DNA of 29,376 nt from a virus: the IMG/VR virus record IMGVR_UViG_3300044522_000852, positions 1-29,376 of that record. The stretch is one strand, 5' to 3'. The position numbers and the translations under genes are program-made. Position 1 is the first letter of the stretch. Every line of letters starts with the position of its first letter. The notes beneath the pieces are model-generated. The model was given only the letters and a program-made list of their open reading frames with translations. It did not search any database and was not told the DNA's origin. Of this stretch, positions 1-7,219 are shown one piece after another.

Positions 1-53
1 CCAATGGCTCAATGCGCCACCCCACCCTGGTGAAGATCAGGTGGGATAAGTGA
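1..53 (+). CDS. ATP-dependent DNA ligase, C-terminal end (duplicate of 29254-29306)
   Basis: This is the last 17 codons and the TGA stop of the ligase gene, whose full copy ends at 29306. It appears here only because the window repeats the junction. It is not a separate or broken gene. Confidence 0.95.
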   Translation, partial: NGSMRHPTLVKIRWDK

Positions 54-123
54 CCTTTACCCCCACAGATATGCCCAAAATGAAAAAAGAAAACCTAGTG
101 GCTGCGCCCAATGGCCAGCTCAT
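1..123. repeat. Terminal direct repeat, left copy
   Basis: Bases 1-123 are identical to 29254-29376. The repeat spans the last 53 nt of the DNA ligase gene and the first 74 nt of the HTH gene that follows it. It therefore looks like the overlap left when a circular or circularly permuted molecule is written as a line, rather than a special end sequence. The unit genome is 29,253 bp. A true physical terminal repeat cannot be excluded without read data. Confidence 0.95.
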
Positions 124-496
124 CAGCCCTAAGATGCACCAAAGATTGATGGCCTTTAAGCCCATCATTGAGAAGGCCAATGCTGAGCGCATCACCAGAC
201 CTGACCTTGCTGCCAGGCTGATCTGGAATGGCCTGCCTATGTCTGAGCTTACAGCTTATACCTATGTGGAGCTGCTTGGCATTGATTGGCATCACAAGCA
301 GGCATACAGGGCAAAGGTCAGCAGGGATAAGCTGCAGAAGATTGTGCCTGGTATGCTCCAGAAATCTCAGCCCATTTACAAGATTGCTGCCAAGATTGGC
401 TGCTCAGTAAGCACTGTGAATAGGTATATCAGAGAGGCTGAGCTGGTGGCTGATGATAAGAAGATCTGCCCTAAGAATTATCTGCCCCCCAAATAA
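50..496 (+). CDS. Helix-turn-helix DNA-binding protein
   Basis: This 148-residue protein has a probable helix-turn-helix near residues 108-132 (KIAAKIGCSVSTVNRYIREA), of the kind found in resolvase-like and HTH_23-like DNA-binding proteins. The N-terminal part is basic, with MKKEN and several Lys/Arg. The GTG at 50 overlaps the ligase stop as GTGA, which suggests translational coupling. In-frame ATGs at 71 and 80 are equally possible starts and would lose only 7 or 10 residues. It is the first gene after the ligase on the circle and could be an early regulator or a replication accessory protein. The HTH is the only recognisable part; the target is unknown. Confidence 0.7.
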   Translation: MTFTPTDMPKMKKENLVAAPNGQLISPKMHQRLMAFKPIIEKANAERITRPDLAARLIWNGLPMSELTAYTYVELLGIDWHHKQAYRAKVSRDKLQKIVPGMLQKSQPIYKIAAKIGCSVSTVNRYIREAELVADDKKICPKNYLPPK

Positions 497-503
497 GCCA
501 CCT

Positions 504-806
504 ATGGAAAAGCAATTTGAAGCTGAAGTGCTGGTGGATGGTATCCCCTACCTATGTGATGTATCCCTGGAGCTTGAGCCAGGGGATAATGGCATTGGTG
601 CTTATGAGTATTGGGGTGCTAAGGGATATGACAGCCAGCCCTGCTGGGAGCTAGTCAGCCTGGGCTTTGAAGCCTATGATGATGAAGGCAATCAGGTCAC
701 AGATCCTGGCCTGCTGGCCAAGCTGAGTGATGCCCTGACTGATAAAGCCTGGGCTGTCATTGATGATATGGATTTGCCCAGCAAAGAGGATCACAGTAAT
801 GATTAA
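504..806 (+). CDS. Small acidic protein of unknown function
   Basis: The product is 100 aa and strongly acidic, with Asp/Glu spread through the chain and a C-terminal tail SKEDHSND. I recognise no family. I chose the ATG at 504 because it lies 8 nt after the upstream stop and has the CCTATG context that recurs at many starts here; extending the frame upstream would overlap the HTH gene. A mix of aromatic and acidic residues (AYEYWGAKGYDSQPCW) suggests a small folded domain, possibly beta-rich. It is probably co-transcribed with its neighbours. Confidence 0.7.
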   Translation: MEKQFEAEVLVDGIPYLCDVSLELEPGDNGIGAYEYWGAKGYDSQPCWELVSLGFEAYDDEGNQVTDPGLLAKLSDALTDKAWAVIDDMDLPSKEDHSND

Positions 807-819
807 TCAGCCCCCCATT

Positions 820-1101
820 ATGAATAAAGATCTGGCCACCTTCACCCTGCACAATCTCCTGCAAGAGTTTATGTGCCTCAATGATCGCATCCTCTGTGGT
901 GATCTGTCTGAAAGGGCTGTGGTAAAGAAGGCCAAGGATATCCTGGCTGATGAGCAGAAGCATCTGGCCACCCTACCTGGCTGCACTGAAGCCTGGCTGG
1001 ATGCGCACATTGCTTATGGTGGGCTGCTTGCCCTGAGCTATAGGATCACCTGGCAGGATGGTGATGTGCAGAAAGGGTATTCAATCCCTGTGCGCAAATG
1101 A
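820..1101 (+). CDS. Small protein of unknown function
   Basis: The product is 93 aa from the ATG at 820 (MNKDLATF). An in-frame ATG at 799 would add seven residues and overlap the previous gene by 8 nt. The sequence looks alpha-helical: residues 1-60 carry heptad-like leucines and charged residues (KKAKDILADEQKHL). I see no catalytic motif. Its stop overlaps the start of the lysozyme-like gene as ATGA, so the two are likely translated together. Confidence 0.65.
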   Translation: MNKDLATFTLHNLLQEFMCLNDRILCGDLSERAVVKKAKDILADEQKHLATLPGCTEAWLDAHIAYGGLLALSYRITWQDGDVQKGYSIPVRK

Positions 1102-1550
1102 CATACATACAAACATACAGGATGACATACATACCAGCCCTGATCCTATCCTGCGCATCTGCTATGGCAGCTATCACCCAAGCACAGCTGGATAAAATCA
1201 TTGCCATTGAAAGCAGTGGCAATCCTACAGCCAGGGGTGACCAGGGTGCTGGCCTTGGCCTGGCTCAATTCCATTATGCCAGCTGGCAAGACACCACTGC
1301 CTGGCGCACAGCCAATGGCCTGGATGCCTACCCTTACCACAAAGCCCTGGATGCCACCATTGCCAGATCCTATCTGCACAGCTGGCTCAGCCTTAATGCC
1401 ACCAGGTTTGCCAAGGCCACAGGCAGGAAGGCCACCCTGGTGGATCTGTATGCCATCCACAATCTGGGCTTCAATGGATACAGGCAAAGGGCATTTGACA
1501 TTGGCCGTTGCCCAGGCATCACCAAGCGCAAGGCAGCACTCCTAAGATAA
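1098..1550 (+). CDS. Exported lysozyme/lytic transglycosylase-like endolysin
   Basis: The product is 150 aa. A hydrophobic N-terminal segment (PALILSCASAMA) ends in an A-x-A type signal-peptidase site, so the enzyme is probably secreted or held in the membrane by its signal. The body begins with LDKIIAIESSGNP, where E38 fits the catalytic glutamate of the lysozyme/SLT fold, followed by GAGLGLAQF, which corresponds to the conserved G-x-x-Q substrate-cleft motif. The likely role is cleavage of peptidoglycan for host lysis. The ATG at 1098 overlaps the preceding stop as ATGA and supplies an Arg in the n-region. A second in-frame ATG at 1122, inside an exact 13-nt direct repeat of the first start, would give a signal without that Arg. 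The gene sits in the replication block, far from the holin. Confidence 0.75.
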   Translation: MTYIQTYRMTYIPALILSCASAMAAITQAQLDKIIAIESSGNPTARGDQGAGLGLAQFHYASWQDTTAWRTANGLDAYPYHKALDATIARSYLHSWLSLNATRFAKATGRKATLVDLYAIHNLGFNGYRQRAFDIGRCPGITKRKAALLR

Positions 1551-1570
1551 TCCTCCAGACAAAACACCTT

Positions 1571-2041
1571 TTGGAAACCATATCCTATTTAAATCTGCCC
1601 AACGCATCAGCTGCAGCCATAGATCCAGGCAAGGCTGGTGGCATTGCCTTCTTCAATCCTGATCGGAAGATTGAGCTGCACCCTATGCCTGATGATATTG
1701 CTGACCTGGCAACCATCATCCCCTTTGGCTGCACCATCTACCTGGAGAATGTGCCTCCCTTCATTGGGCGCATCATCCCCAGCAGTGCAGCCTTCAAGCT
1801 GGGCAAAAGCTGTGGCCTCATTGAAGGCTGGTGCATTGGCCGACAGCACAGGGTGATCCTGGTATCCCCTAAGACCTGGCAGGCTGGCCTGGGTATCACC
1901 AAGGCTGGCAGCTCCAATTGGAAAGCAGCACTCAAGGCAGAAGCCTCTAGGCGCTTCCCTTGGGTGGATGGCCTCACCCTTAAGACAGCTGATGCCCTGC
2001 TGATCTTGGATCACTCCCTTAATCTCTCACCCAGAAAATAA
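1571..2041 (+). CDS. RuvC-like Holliday junction resolvase
   Basis: The product is 156 aa from a TTG at 1571. The RNase H-fold acidic residues can be followed: D18 in AIDPGKAGG, E59 in IYLENVPP, and D141 and D147 in KTADALLILD. This is the spacing expected for RuvC-type resolvases, which cut four-way junctions and branched concatemers before packaging. No ATG start exists between the upstream stop and the first catalytic Asp. TTG at 1508 would overlap the endolysin gene by 43 nt, so TTG at 1571 is preferred. Its neighbours (ERF, exonuclease, ssDNA-binding protein, ligase) support a recombination role. Confidence 0.8.
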   Translation: METISYLNLPNASAAAIDPGKAGGIAFFNPDRKIELHPMPDDIADLATIIPFGCTIYLENVPPFIGRIIPSSAAFKLGKSCGLIEGWCIGRQHRVILVSPKTWQAGLGITKAGSSNWKAALKAEASRRFPWVDGLTLKTADALLILDHSLNLSPRK

Positions 2042-2046
2042 AACCT

Positions 2047-2292
2047 ATGGCTAAAACATCCACCACCATCACCCCCATTGGCAGCACCCCTTATGTGATC
2101 CTGCCCTGTGGCACAATCGCCCGCAAGCTGAAGCCTGTGCAGATCAATGGCAAGACAGCCTGGAGCTTGGGGCTTGGGGCTTCTGGCAAATCCAAGCGCA
2201 TCAGCCTGGAGAAGCCCAACGCAATCCAGGATTATTTGGAAGCCTGTGAGAAGGCTGAGCTGGCCAAGGCTGCCAAGCACACCCAGGGCTGA
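2047..2292 (+). CDS. Small unknown protein upstream of tRNA
   Basis: The product is 81 aa, starting at an ATG in CCTATG context 5 nt after the resolvase stop. The first 60 residues look beta-rich with many Thr/Gly and basic residues (GKSKRISLEKP). The last 20 form an Ala/Glu/Lys helix (LEACEKAELAKAAK). I do not recognise the family. The small size, basic patch and position suggest a nucleic-acid-associated accessory protein, which is inference only. Confidence 0.65.
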   Translation: MAKTSTTITPIGSTPYVILPCGTIARKLKPVQINGKTAWSLGLGASGKSKRISLEKPNAIQDYLEACEKAELAKAAKHTQG

Positions 2293-2299
2293 TTACTCT

Positions 2300-2371
2300 G
2301 CTCCTGTAGCACAATGGCTGTGCGCCCCATTTGTAATGGGAAGGCTGTGGGTTCAAATCCCACCAGGAGCT
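2300..2371 (+). tRNA. tRNA-Thr (anticodon UGU)
   Basis: A full cloverleaf can be drawn: acceptor GCTCCTG/CAGGAGC, D stem GCAC/GTGC, anticodon stem with loop TTTGTAA (anticodon TGT at 2332-2334), and T arm GTGGG-TTCAAAT-CCCAC. The discriminator is T at 2371 and no CCA is encoded. G1-C72, C2-G71 and the G35/U36 anticodon positions match known threonine identity elements. One mismatch lies at the top of the anticodon stem (C27/A43). The gene reads ACA, a very common Thr codon in this genome, whereas ACG is almost absent. Confidence 0.9.
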
Positions 2372-2399
2372 TCCCCAATTTCCCCACCCCCCACAAACA

Positions 2400-3143
2400 A
2401 TGAGCAAACGCAAAGACAGCCAGGCTGCTGATGATCAGCCTATCACCCCCACCATCACCCCTGTGCAGCTTTCTGATGAGATCAGGAAGCTCAGCCCCAC
2501 TGAAGCCCTGGTGCTGGCCATTGCCAGCTGTGAGAATGTGGAAGCCAAGCGCATCAATCCCCATTTCAAATCATCCTATTTCGGGCTGGGTGATTTGCTT
2601 GCCCAGGTGAAACCATCCTTTGCAGCCTATGGCCTGGCCTTCATCCAGGTGGCCAACACATCTGATGAGCGCATCAGCATCCAGACCAAGGTGGTTCACA
2701 TCAGTGGCCACATCTTTGAATTTGGTGAGCTGGGTATAAAGGGTGGTGGCAAGCTCCAGGATACAGGATCTGCCCTGACCTATCTGCGCAGATATGCAAT
2801 GGCCACCATTGCAGGGGTGGCTGTGGATATGGATGATGATGGCAACGCTGCCAGCAAGCCCCAGCAATACAGCCAGCCCAAGCCCTACCAGGCCAAGCCT
2901 GCTGCTCCTGCCTATGTGCGCCAAGATGATAAGCTGGTGACCTGGTATGTGGATGGCCTGGGCAATCTCACCCCCGCACAAACCAAGGCAGCTGCCCAGA
3001 TCCTGGTGCAGAAGGGCTGGCTGGGTGATGGTGAAAGCCTGGAGCAGCTTGCCCCCATCCACCAGGTGGAGCTGACCACATCCCCTAAGATGTGCCAGGC
3101 TTTCCTCAAGGCCATCAATGAGAGGGTGCAGGCCAATGGATAA
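2400..3143 (+). CDS. erf: ERF-family single-strand annealing protein
   Basis: The product is 247 aa. The ERF core spans roughly residues 20-145: TEALVLAIASCENVEAKR, HFKSSYFGLGDLLAQVKPSF, then the diagnostic GSALTYLRRYA at about residue 123 followed by an acidic DMDDDGN stretch. ERF proteins bind ssDNA and anneal complementary strands, serving genome circularisation and recombination-dependent replication. The C-terminal 90 residues begin with a Gln/Pro/Ala-rich linker and end in a small helical domain. With the exonuclease at 4131 and the ssDNA-binding candidate at 5248 it forms a Red-like trio. Confidence 0.92.
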   Translation: MSKRKDSQAADDQPITPTITPVQLSDEIRKLSPTEALVLAIASCENVEAKRINPHFKSSYFGLGDLLAQVKPSFAAYGLAFIQVANTSDERISIQTKVVHISGHIFEFGELGIKGGGKLQDTGSALTYLRRYAMATIAGVAVDMDDDGNAASKPQQYSQPKPYQAKPAAPAYVRQDDKLVTWYVDGLGNLTPAQTKAAAQILVQKGWLGDGESLEQLAPIHQVELTTSPKMCQAFLKAINERVQANG

Positions 3144-3363
3144 GCCTGTGCCTTTCATCCACCCTGCCAGGCTTCAGCCCCAGGGAACACAGCCTGTCTA
3201 TAGGTTTCCCAAGGCGCACCTTCTCACAGCCAAGCAGAAGCAGGGCATTGCCCTGGATCTTCTGGCCAATGGCATCCCTGAACGGCGCATCAGGAAGGCC
3301 ATCAACATCACAGCCAGGCAGCTGGATAAGGCCAAGGCACTCAAGCACCAGGCCAATGGGTAA
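3136..3363 (+). CDS. Small basic protein with helix-turn-helix-like segment
   Basis: The product is 75 aa from the ATG at 3136 (MDKPVPF), which overlaps the erf stop by 8 nt in the sequence ATGGATAA. Residues 35-70 (KQKQGIALDLLANGIPERRIRKAINIT...) read as three helices with a turn and resemble a helix-turn-helix, with many Lys/Arg. DNA binding is plausible but the family is not recognised. The next gene starts with an almost identical overlap (ATGGGTAA). Confidence 0.65.
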   Translation: MDKPVPFIHPARLQPQGTQPVYRFPKAHLLTAKQKQGIALDLLANGIPERRIRKAINITARQLDKAKALKHQANG

Positions 3364-3685
3364 TCTCATCCCCATCAAGCTGGCTGAGGCTGCGCTGGAA
3401 GCCCAGGAGAAGCAGCACCAAGCCCAGCAATACATCAGCAAGGCTTCCTTTGATGAAGCCTGGATGCTTTACCAGCAAGCCCTGGAAGAATGCCAGCAGC
3501 TCAAGGCTGAGCTTAAGCAGCTTAGGGCTTCATCCTTCATCACAGCTGTGCCAGCTGAGGATTATGAAAGCTTGAAGGCCAAGGCCATCAGCCTGGCTGA
3601 GCTGACTGAGAGCAAGGGTTTTTTCTATTCCAAGGAAAACCAAGCCCTTTCTGATGCCATCATCAAGCAGATCAAAGCCCTATGA
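3356..3685 (+). CDS. Coiled-coil protein of unknown function
   Basis: The product is 109 aa from the ATG at 3356, which overlaps the upstream stop by 8 nt. Residues 8-58 are rich in Ala, Glu, Gln and Lys with repeated leucines (LAEAALEAQEKQHQAQQ, LEECQQLKAELKQLR), giving a long coiled coil. The rest is also helical. Its place between erf and the exonuclease suggests an accessory role in DNA metabolism, but nothing in the sequence shows an activity. Confidence 0.65.
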   Translation: MGNLIPIKLAEAALEAQEKQHQAQQYISKASFDEAWMLYQQALEECQQLKAELKQLRASSFITAVPAEDYESLKAKAISLAELTESKGFFYSKENQALSDAIIKQIKAL

Positions 3686-3891
3686 TTAATGATGACACCC
3701 AGGGCAATGCCTTCAAGCAGGAGCAGCGTTTTAATCATCTGCTGGATATTGTGGCTGACCTGATCCACCAGCAGAAGGAAGTGGCCAGCATCAATAGGCA
3801 GCTCCAATGGGATCTGCGAGAGGCTGAGCTGCGCCTTAAATCCCTGGAAGCCTGGCGAGCTGACTACAGAAAGAAGCACCAAGGTGAGTAA
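3682..3891 (+). CDS. Small coiled-coil protein
   Basis: The product is 69 aa and starts at an ATG in CCTATG context that overlaps the previous stop (ATGA). It is helical throughout, with a heptad-like stretch (LLDIVADLIHQQKEVASIN, LREAELRLKSLEAWRADY). It could pair with the larger coiled-coil protein encoded just upstream. No known family is recognised. Confidence 0.6.
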   Translation: MINDDTQGNAFKQEQRFNHLLDIVADLIHQQKEVASINRQLQWDLREAELRLKSLEAWRADYRKKHQGE

Positions 3892-4141
3892 GCACAGCCC
3901 ACTTCCCAGATACAGCACTGAGCTTGGCCGTGATAGCAATGGCAGCACCAAACACTTCATCCTGGTGGAAGGTGGCTGCTTCAAGCACAGCCCTGGCTTC
4001 CTGGCCTGGGGTGGTGTGCTGGTCAGGTTCGATACCAAGACAGATGCAGCCCTATTCTGCCAGCTGGCCAATGATGGCTTCATTGATTTCCCTTTTCTAA
4101 TTCCCACCAAATCCAAACCCACCCCCACCAATGATAACTAA
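3884..4141 (+). CDS. Small unknown protein
   Basis: The product is 85 aa from a GTG at 3884, which overlaps the previous gene by 8 nt. The following gene begins inside its end (ATG at 4131). The middle part alternates aromatic and hydrophobic residues (HFILVEGGCFKHSPGFLAWGG) and looks like a compact beta-rich fold. It ends in a Pro/Thr/Asn-rich tail. I cannot assign a function. Both overlaps support a real, coupled gene. Confidence 0.6.
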   Translation: MSKHSPLPRYSTELGRDSNGSTKHFILVEGGCFKHSPGFLAWGGVLVRFDTKTDAALFCQLANDGFIDFPFLIPTKSKPTPTNDN

Positions 4142-5009
4142 AGACCAGATCCAAGCCCTGCCCACCTTCTCCTGGGATCGTGCCACCTATGATGCGCACA
4201 AGGCTTTAAATATGTCAGGCTGTAAGGAGATCCTGCGCAGCCCTGCCCACTATAAGGCTTACCTTGATGGTGCTAAGAAGGATACAGCTGCGCTGCGCAT
4301 TGGAAGCCTCACCCACCTTTACTGCCTGCAGCCTGATCTCTTTGCCAGCCAAGTGATCACCCTGCCTGATGATGCCCCTAAGAAGCCCACAGAGAAGCAG
4401 CGCACAGCTAAGAAGCCCAAGCCTGAAACCCTGGAGGCCATCACCTGGTGGGATAACTTTGACCACATCAGCCAGGGCAAGACAGTAGCAGATAAGGATG
4501 AGCTGGAAGAAGCTGTGCGCACAGGCCAGGCAATGAAGGAAGAAATGGAGCATTGGGGTATCAAGCCCCTGGCCACTGAGCTGTGCCTGGCTACCACCTA
4601 TGGTGGCCTGAAGCTCAAGGCGCAGCTGGATATGATCACCACAGATGGCTGGATCATAGACCTGAAAAGCTTTGGTGATTACATCACCCCCCGCAATGTG
4701 TTGGCCACCACATACAAGAGGGCATACCACTTGCAGGCAGCCTTCTATTGTATGATGTTCAAACAGGTCTTTGGTGAACGGCCACAGGGCTTCAAGCTGA
4801 TCTGTGCTGAGAAGGCTGCGCCCAATGCCTCTGGCTGCTTTGAATTGTCCAGCCAGCTGATTGCTGAAGGTGGGGTGCTGGTCACCCAGGCAATGGAAGC
4901 TTATGCAGCCTGCACTGCCTTTGACAGCTATCCTGCCTATCCCAAGCAGATCCATACCCTCCAGCCCTACCCCACCAAGGGTGAAGCTGAGGCCATCACC
5001 TTTGCCTGA
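4131..5009 (+). CDS. RecE/RecB-like PD-(D/E)XK exonuclease
   Basis: The product is 292 aa. The nuclease core is visible as KLKAQLDMI (D167), WIIDLKS (D177 and K179, the D-x-K of motif III) and HLQAAFY (Q202/Y206, the QxxxY motif of RecB-type nucleases). The N-terminal part (CKEILRSPAHYKAYL, LRIGSLTHLYCLQPDLF) matches exonuclease VIII-like phage proteins. The expected role is 5'-3' resection of dsDNA ends to give ssDNA for the ERF protein. It overlaps its neighbours by 11 nt upstream and 1 nt downstream. Assignment to the fold is firm; the exact polarity is inferred from the family. Confidence 0.9.
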   Translation: MITKDQIQALPTFSWDRATYDAHKALNMSGCKEILRSPAHYKAYLDGAKKDTAALRIGSLTHLYCLQPDLFASQVITLPDDAPKKPTEKQRTAKKPKPETLEAITWWDNFDHISQGKTVADKDELEEAVRTGQAMKEEMEHWGIKPLATELCLATTYGGLKLKAQLDMITTDGWIIDLKSFGDYITPRNVLATTYKRAYHLQAAFYCMMFKQVFGERPQGFKLICAEKAAPNASGCFELSSQLIAEGGVLVTQAMEAYAACTAFDSYPAYPKQIHTLQPYPTKGEAEAITFA

Positions 5010-5251
5010 TGAAAGACCGCAGCACCTGGGTGGCAGAAGTGTTCCACCCCAGCAATCCTGGTGGCCAGCCCTTCTATATGTTCCACTGCCAGGCTGCAAA
5101 CCAGCCTGAGGCCATCCTGAAGGGCAAGGCTTACCTCTACAGTGGCAATAGCTTTGTGCGCACAGACAACCCTGCCACAGCCATCCTGATCCAGCAGCTG
5201 CTCAATGATGGCCAGCTGACTGTGAAGCCCATTTATCCCGAAACCAAATGA
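5009..5251 (+). CDS. Small unknown protein
   Basis: The product is 80 aa; its ATG shares one base with the exonuclease stop (TGATG). It contains several aromatic residues (TWVAEVFHPSNPGGQPFYMF) and a C-terminal helix (AILIQQLLNDGQ). It lies between the exonuclease and the ssDNA-binding candidate and overlaps the latter as ATGA, so it is part of the recombination operon. No family recognised. Confidence 0.65.
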   Translation: MKDRSTWVAEVFHPSNPGGQPFYMFHCQAANQPEAILKGKAYLYSGNSFVRTDNPATAILIQQLLNDGQLTVKPIYPETK

Positions 5252-5685
5252 CATACCAAAACAATAACAGCCCCCGCCCAAAGCTCACATCCATCAGCAC
5301 TCCAGGTGATTATCTGGTAAAGGTCTGCAAGATCCGTGATGAGGATGTCAGCTTTACCCAGAAGAATGATGCCAAGGTGAAGGTGCTGCTGACCACCAAA
5401 GACAGCCTCAAGGTCAATGATACCTTCTTTGGCAGCACTGATGGTGCGCTGAAGCGCGCTGCTGCGTTTGTCAGCACAGCCACAGGGAAGAAGGTGGGCT
5501 TGCCTGGCAAATCCCAGGAGCAGCTGCGCAGCTTCCTTAGCCAAGCTGAAGGGTCTTGGCTCAAGGTGACTGTGGTGCAGGAGGAAGTGACCTTCAGCAG
5601 TGGTGAGCAGAAGGTGATCTGCAAGGTCACCAAGTTCCACCCCTTCATCAATCAGGTAGATCCCTCTGCTGAACCAGGCTTCTGA
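5248..5685 (+). CDS. Probable ssDNA-binding (OB-fold-like) protein
   Basis: The product is 145 aa. It is mostly predicted beta strand with alternating charged and hydrophobic residues (GDYLVKVCKIRDEDVSF, DAKVKVLLTTKD, SWLKVTVVQEEVTF, QKVICKVTKFHPF), the pattern of phage ssDNA-binding proteins with an OB-like core. The C-terminus is short and acidic (VDPSAEPGF), as in many SSBs. The call rests mainly on this pattern and on its position between exonuclease and helicase, where recombination-type phages often encode an SSB. Confidence 0.55.
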   Translation: MTYQNNNSPRPKLTSISTPGDYLVKVCKIRDEDVSFTQKNDAKVKVLLTTKDSLKVNDTFFGSTDGALKRAAAFVSTATGKKVGLPGKSQEQLRSFLSQAEGSWLKVTVVQEEVTFSSGEQKVICKVTKFHPFINQVDPSAEPGF

Positions 5686-5698
5686 CACCCTGGATTGA

Positions 5699-5723
5699 CA
5701 GGCTGCACCCCACAAGCAGCCTG
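5699..5723 (+). promoter_or_regulatory. Hairpin upstream of the helicase gene
   Basis: A perfect 8-bp inverted repeat, CAGGCTGC-(9 nt)-GCAGCCTG, lies in the 59-nt gap before the helicase. It has no T-run after it, so it is not a classical terminator. It could modulate helicase translation or stabilise the upstream mRNA end. Confidence 0.5.
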
Positions 5724-5744
5724 CCATCCTCCCACATTTCCCCT

Positions 5745-7058
5745 ATGACAAACCACAAGCCTCAGCTCCCTTCTGACCTGGATGCTGAAAGGTGTGTGCT
5801 GGCCTCCATCCTGGTGGATGGTGACCCCCTGCACCCCATCTTCAATGCCTGCAGCAATGCCAGCCTGGATGCCAAAGCCTTCATTGAGCCAAAGCACCAG
5901 CTGATCTTCACTGCCTGCCAGCAGCTGGTCACTGAAGGCATCAGCCCTGATGAGCTTACCCTGTCCAATCAGCTGCGCAGCACCCTCAGCCTGGATCAAG
6001 CTGGTGGCCTGCCCTACATCAATGAGCTGACCAGCAGCCTCTTTGCTCCCTCAGCCAATCTGAAGCAGGCCATTGGCATCATCCAGGAGAAGCACCAGGC
6101 AAGGCAGCTCATCTACCTGGCCAGGGATATCAGTGCCAAGGCGCAGTCAGGAGCTTTCAAGCCCACTGACCTGGTGGAAACCCTGCTTGCCCAGGCCAAG
6201 GGCATCAGCACCACCACCAGCCAGGATAGCACCACTGTGCAGATGCCCCTGGCTGATCTCTACCAGGTAGATAGGCACAATGACCCCAATAATCTCATTG
6301 GGAATAGATGGATCTGCAAAGGTGGCAGCTTGCTGTTCAGTGCCCAGGCTGGCTGTGGCAAATCCACCCTGGCCACCCAGATGATCGTCAGCTGGGCACT
6401 TGGCCGTGATCTCTGGCACATCAAGCCTGTGCGCCCACTCAGGATTGTGCTGCTGCAAAGTGAGAATGACCTGGCTGATCTGGCCGAGCAATGGCAGGAT
6501 GTGACAGCCTCAATGGATCTCACCCAGGCTGACCATCAGACCTTGGCCAATAATGTTTTCATTTACAGAGAGGCCATCAAGACAGGTGATGCCTTTGGCC
6601 TGCTCATTGAGGATCTGGTGAAGAAGCACAGTGCAGATCTGCTGATAATTGACCCACTTCTAGGGTTCGCAGCAGGGGATGTATCTAAGCAAGAATATTG
6701 CAGCCACTTCCTGCGCCACATCCTCCAGCCCTGCCTGATGCGCACAGGCTGTGCCCTGATTGCCATCCACCACCAGAATAAGCCCCCTAAGAAATCTGAA
6801 GGCAAGACCAGCAGCACCTATGATTTCAGTGGGAGCAGTGAGCTAGCTAATTGGTTTAGAAGCACAGCCATCCTGCGCAGGGAGGATGATGAGCTGCCCC
6901 ACTTCATCTTCAAGCTGGGCAAAAGAGGCAGCAGGGCTGGGATGCGAGATCTCCAGGGCTTCTTCACTGAAAGCCTGAGGGTGCGTCACAGTAAGATCAG
7001 AGGCCAGATCAAATGGGAGATCAATAACGCACCCCCGCCCCAGGATGATGATGTGTGA
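5745..7058 (+). CDS. DnaB-N / RepA-type replicative helicase-loader ATPase
   Basis: The product is 437 aa. Residues 8-105 resemble the DnaB N-terminal domain (DLDAERCVLASILVD, AFIEPKHQLIFTACQQL, GGLPYINEL). After a linker comes a RecA-fold ATPase of the RepA/AAA_25 type: Walker A SAQAGCGKST (about 199-208), then LLQSEND, Walker B DLLIIDP (298-304) and an IAIHHQNKP sensor stretch. It probably unwinds DNA at the phage origin and recruits host primase and polymerase. No separate primase or polymerase gene is present. The start has the CCTATG context. The downstream 161-nt non-coding palindromic stretch may be its target. Confidence 0.88.
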   Translation: MTNHKPQLPSDLDAERCVLASILVDGDPLHPIFNACSNASLDAKAFIEPKHQLIFTACQQLVTEGISPDELTLSNQLRSTLSLDQAGGLPYINELTSSLFAPSANLKQAIGIIQEKHQARQLIYLARDISAKAQSGAFKPTDLVETLLAQAKGISTTTSQDSTTVQMPLADLYQVDRHNDPNNLIGNRWICKGGSLLFSAQAGCGKSTLATQMIVSWALGRDLWHIKPVRPLRIVLLQSENDLADLAEQWQDVTASMDLTQADHQTLANNVFIYREAIKTGDAFGLLIEDLVKKHSADLLIIDPLLGFAAGDVSKQEYCSHFLRHILQPCLMRTGCALIAIHHQNKPPKKSEGKTSSTYDFSGSSELANWFRSTAILRREDDELPHFIFKLGKRGSRAGMRDLQGFFTESLRVRHSKIRGQIKWEINNAPPPQDDDV

Positions 7059-7115
7059 GCTTCCCAGCCCTGGGCAGGCCAGCCAGATCACCCTGGCTTC
7101 AGCCTGGCACAGACC

Positions 7116-7196
7116 TATTACCCTAAAGGGTAATATAAAGGCATTACCCCTTGGGGGCTTTAACGCTGCGCTAGCCCCTAGGGGATGCTGCCTTTA
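7116..7196 (+). promoter_or_regulatory. Cluster of nested palindromes in the non-coding gap after the helicase
   Basis: Four dyads lie in 81 nt. TATTACCC-TAAA-GGGTAATA (7116-7135) has perfect 8-bp arms. TAAAGGCA (7136-7143) pairs with TGCCTTTA (7189-7196). GGGGCT (7154-7159) pairs with AGCCCC (7173-7178). CCCCTAGGGG (7175-7184) is a perfect 10-bp palindrome. ATTACCC also recurs at 7144-7150. The longer stem, the inner stem and the palindrome share bases and so are alternatives. The gap 7059-7219 has no convincing gene. It could be an origin, an operator set or a structured RNA. Confidence 0.6.
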
Positions 7197-7219
7197 TTCC
7201 ACCCCTGCCCCCTCAGTGG

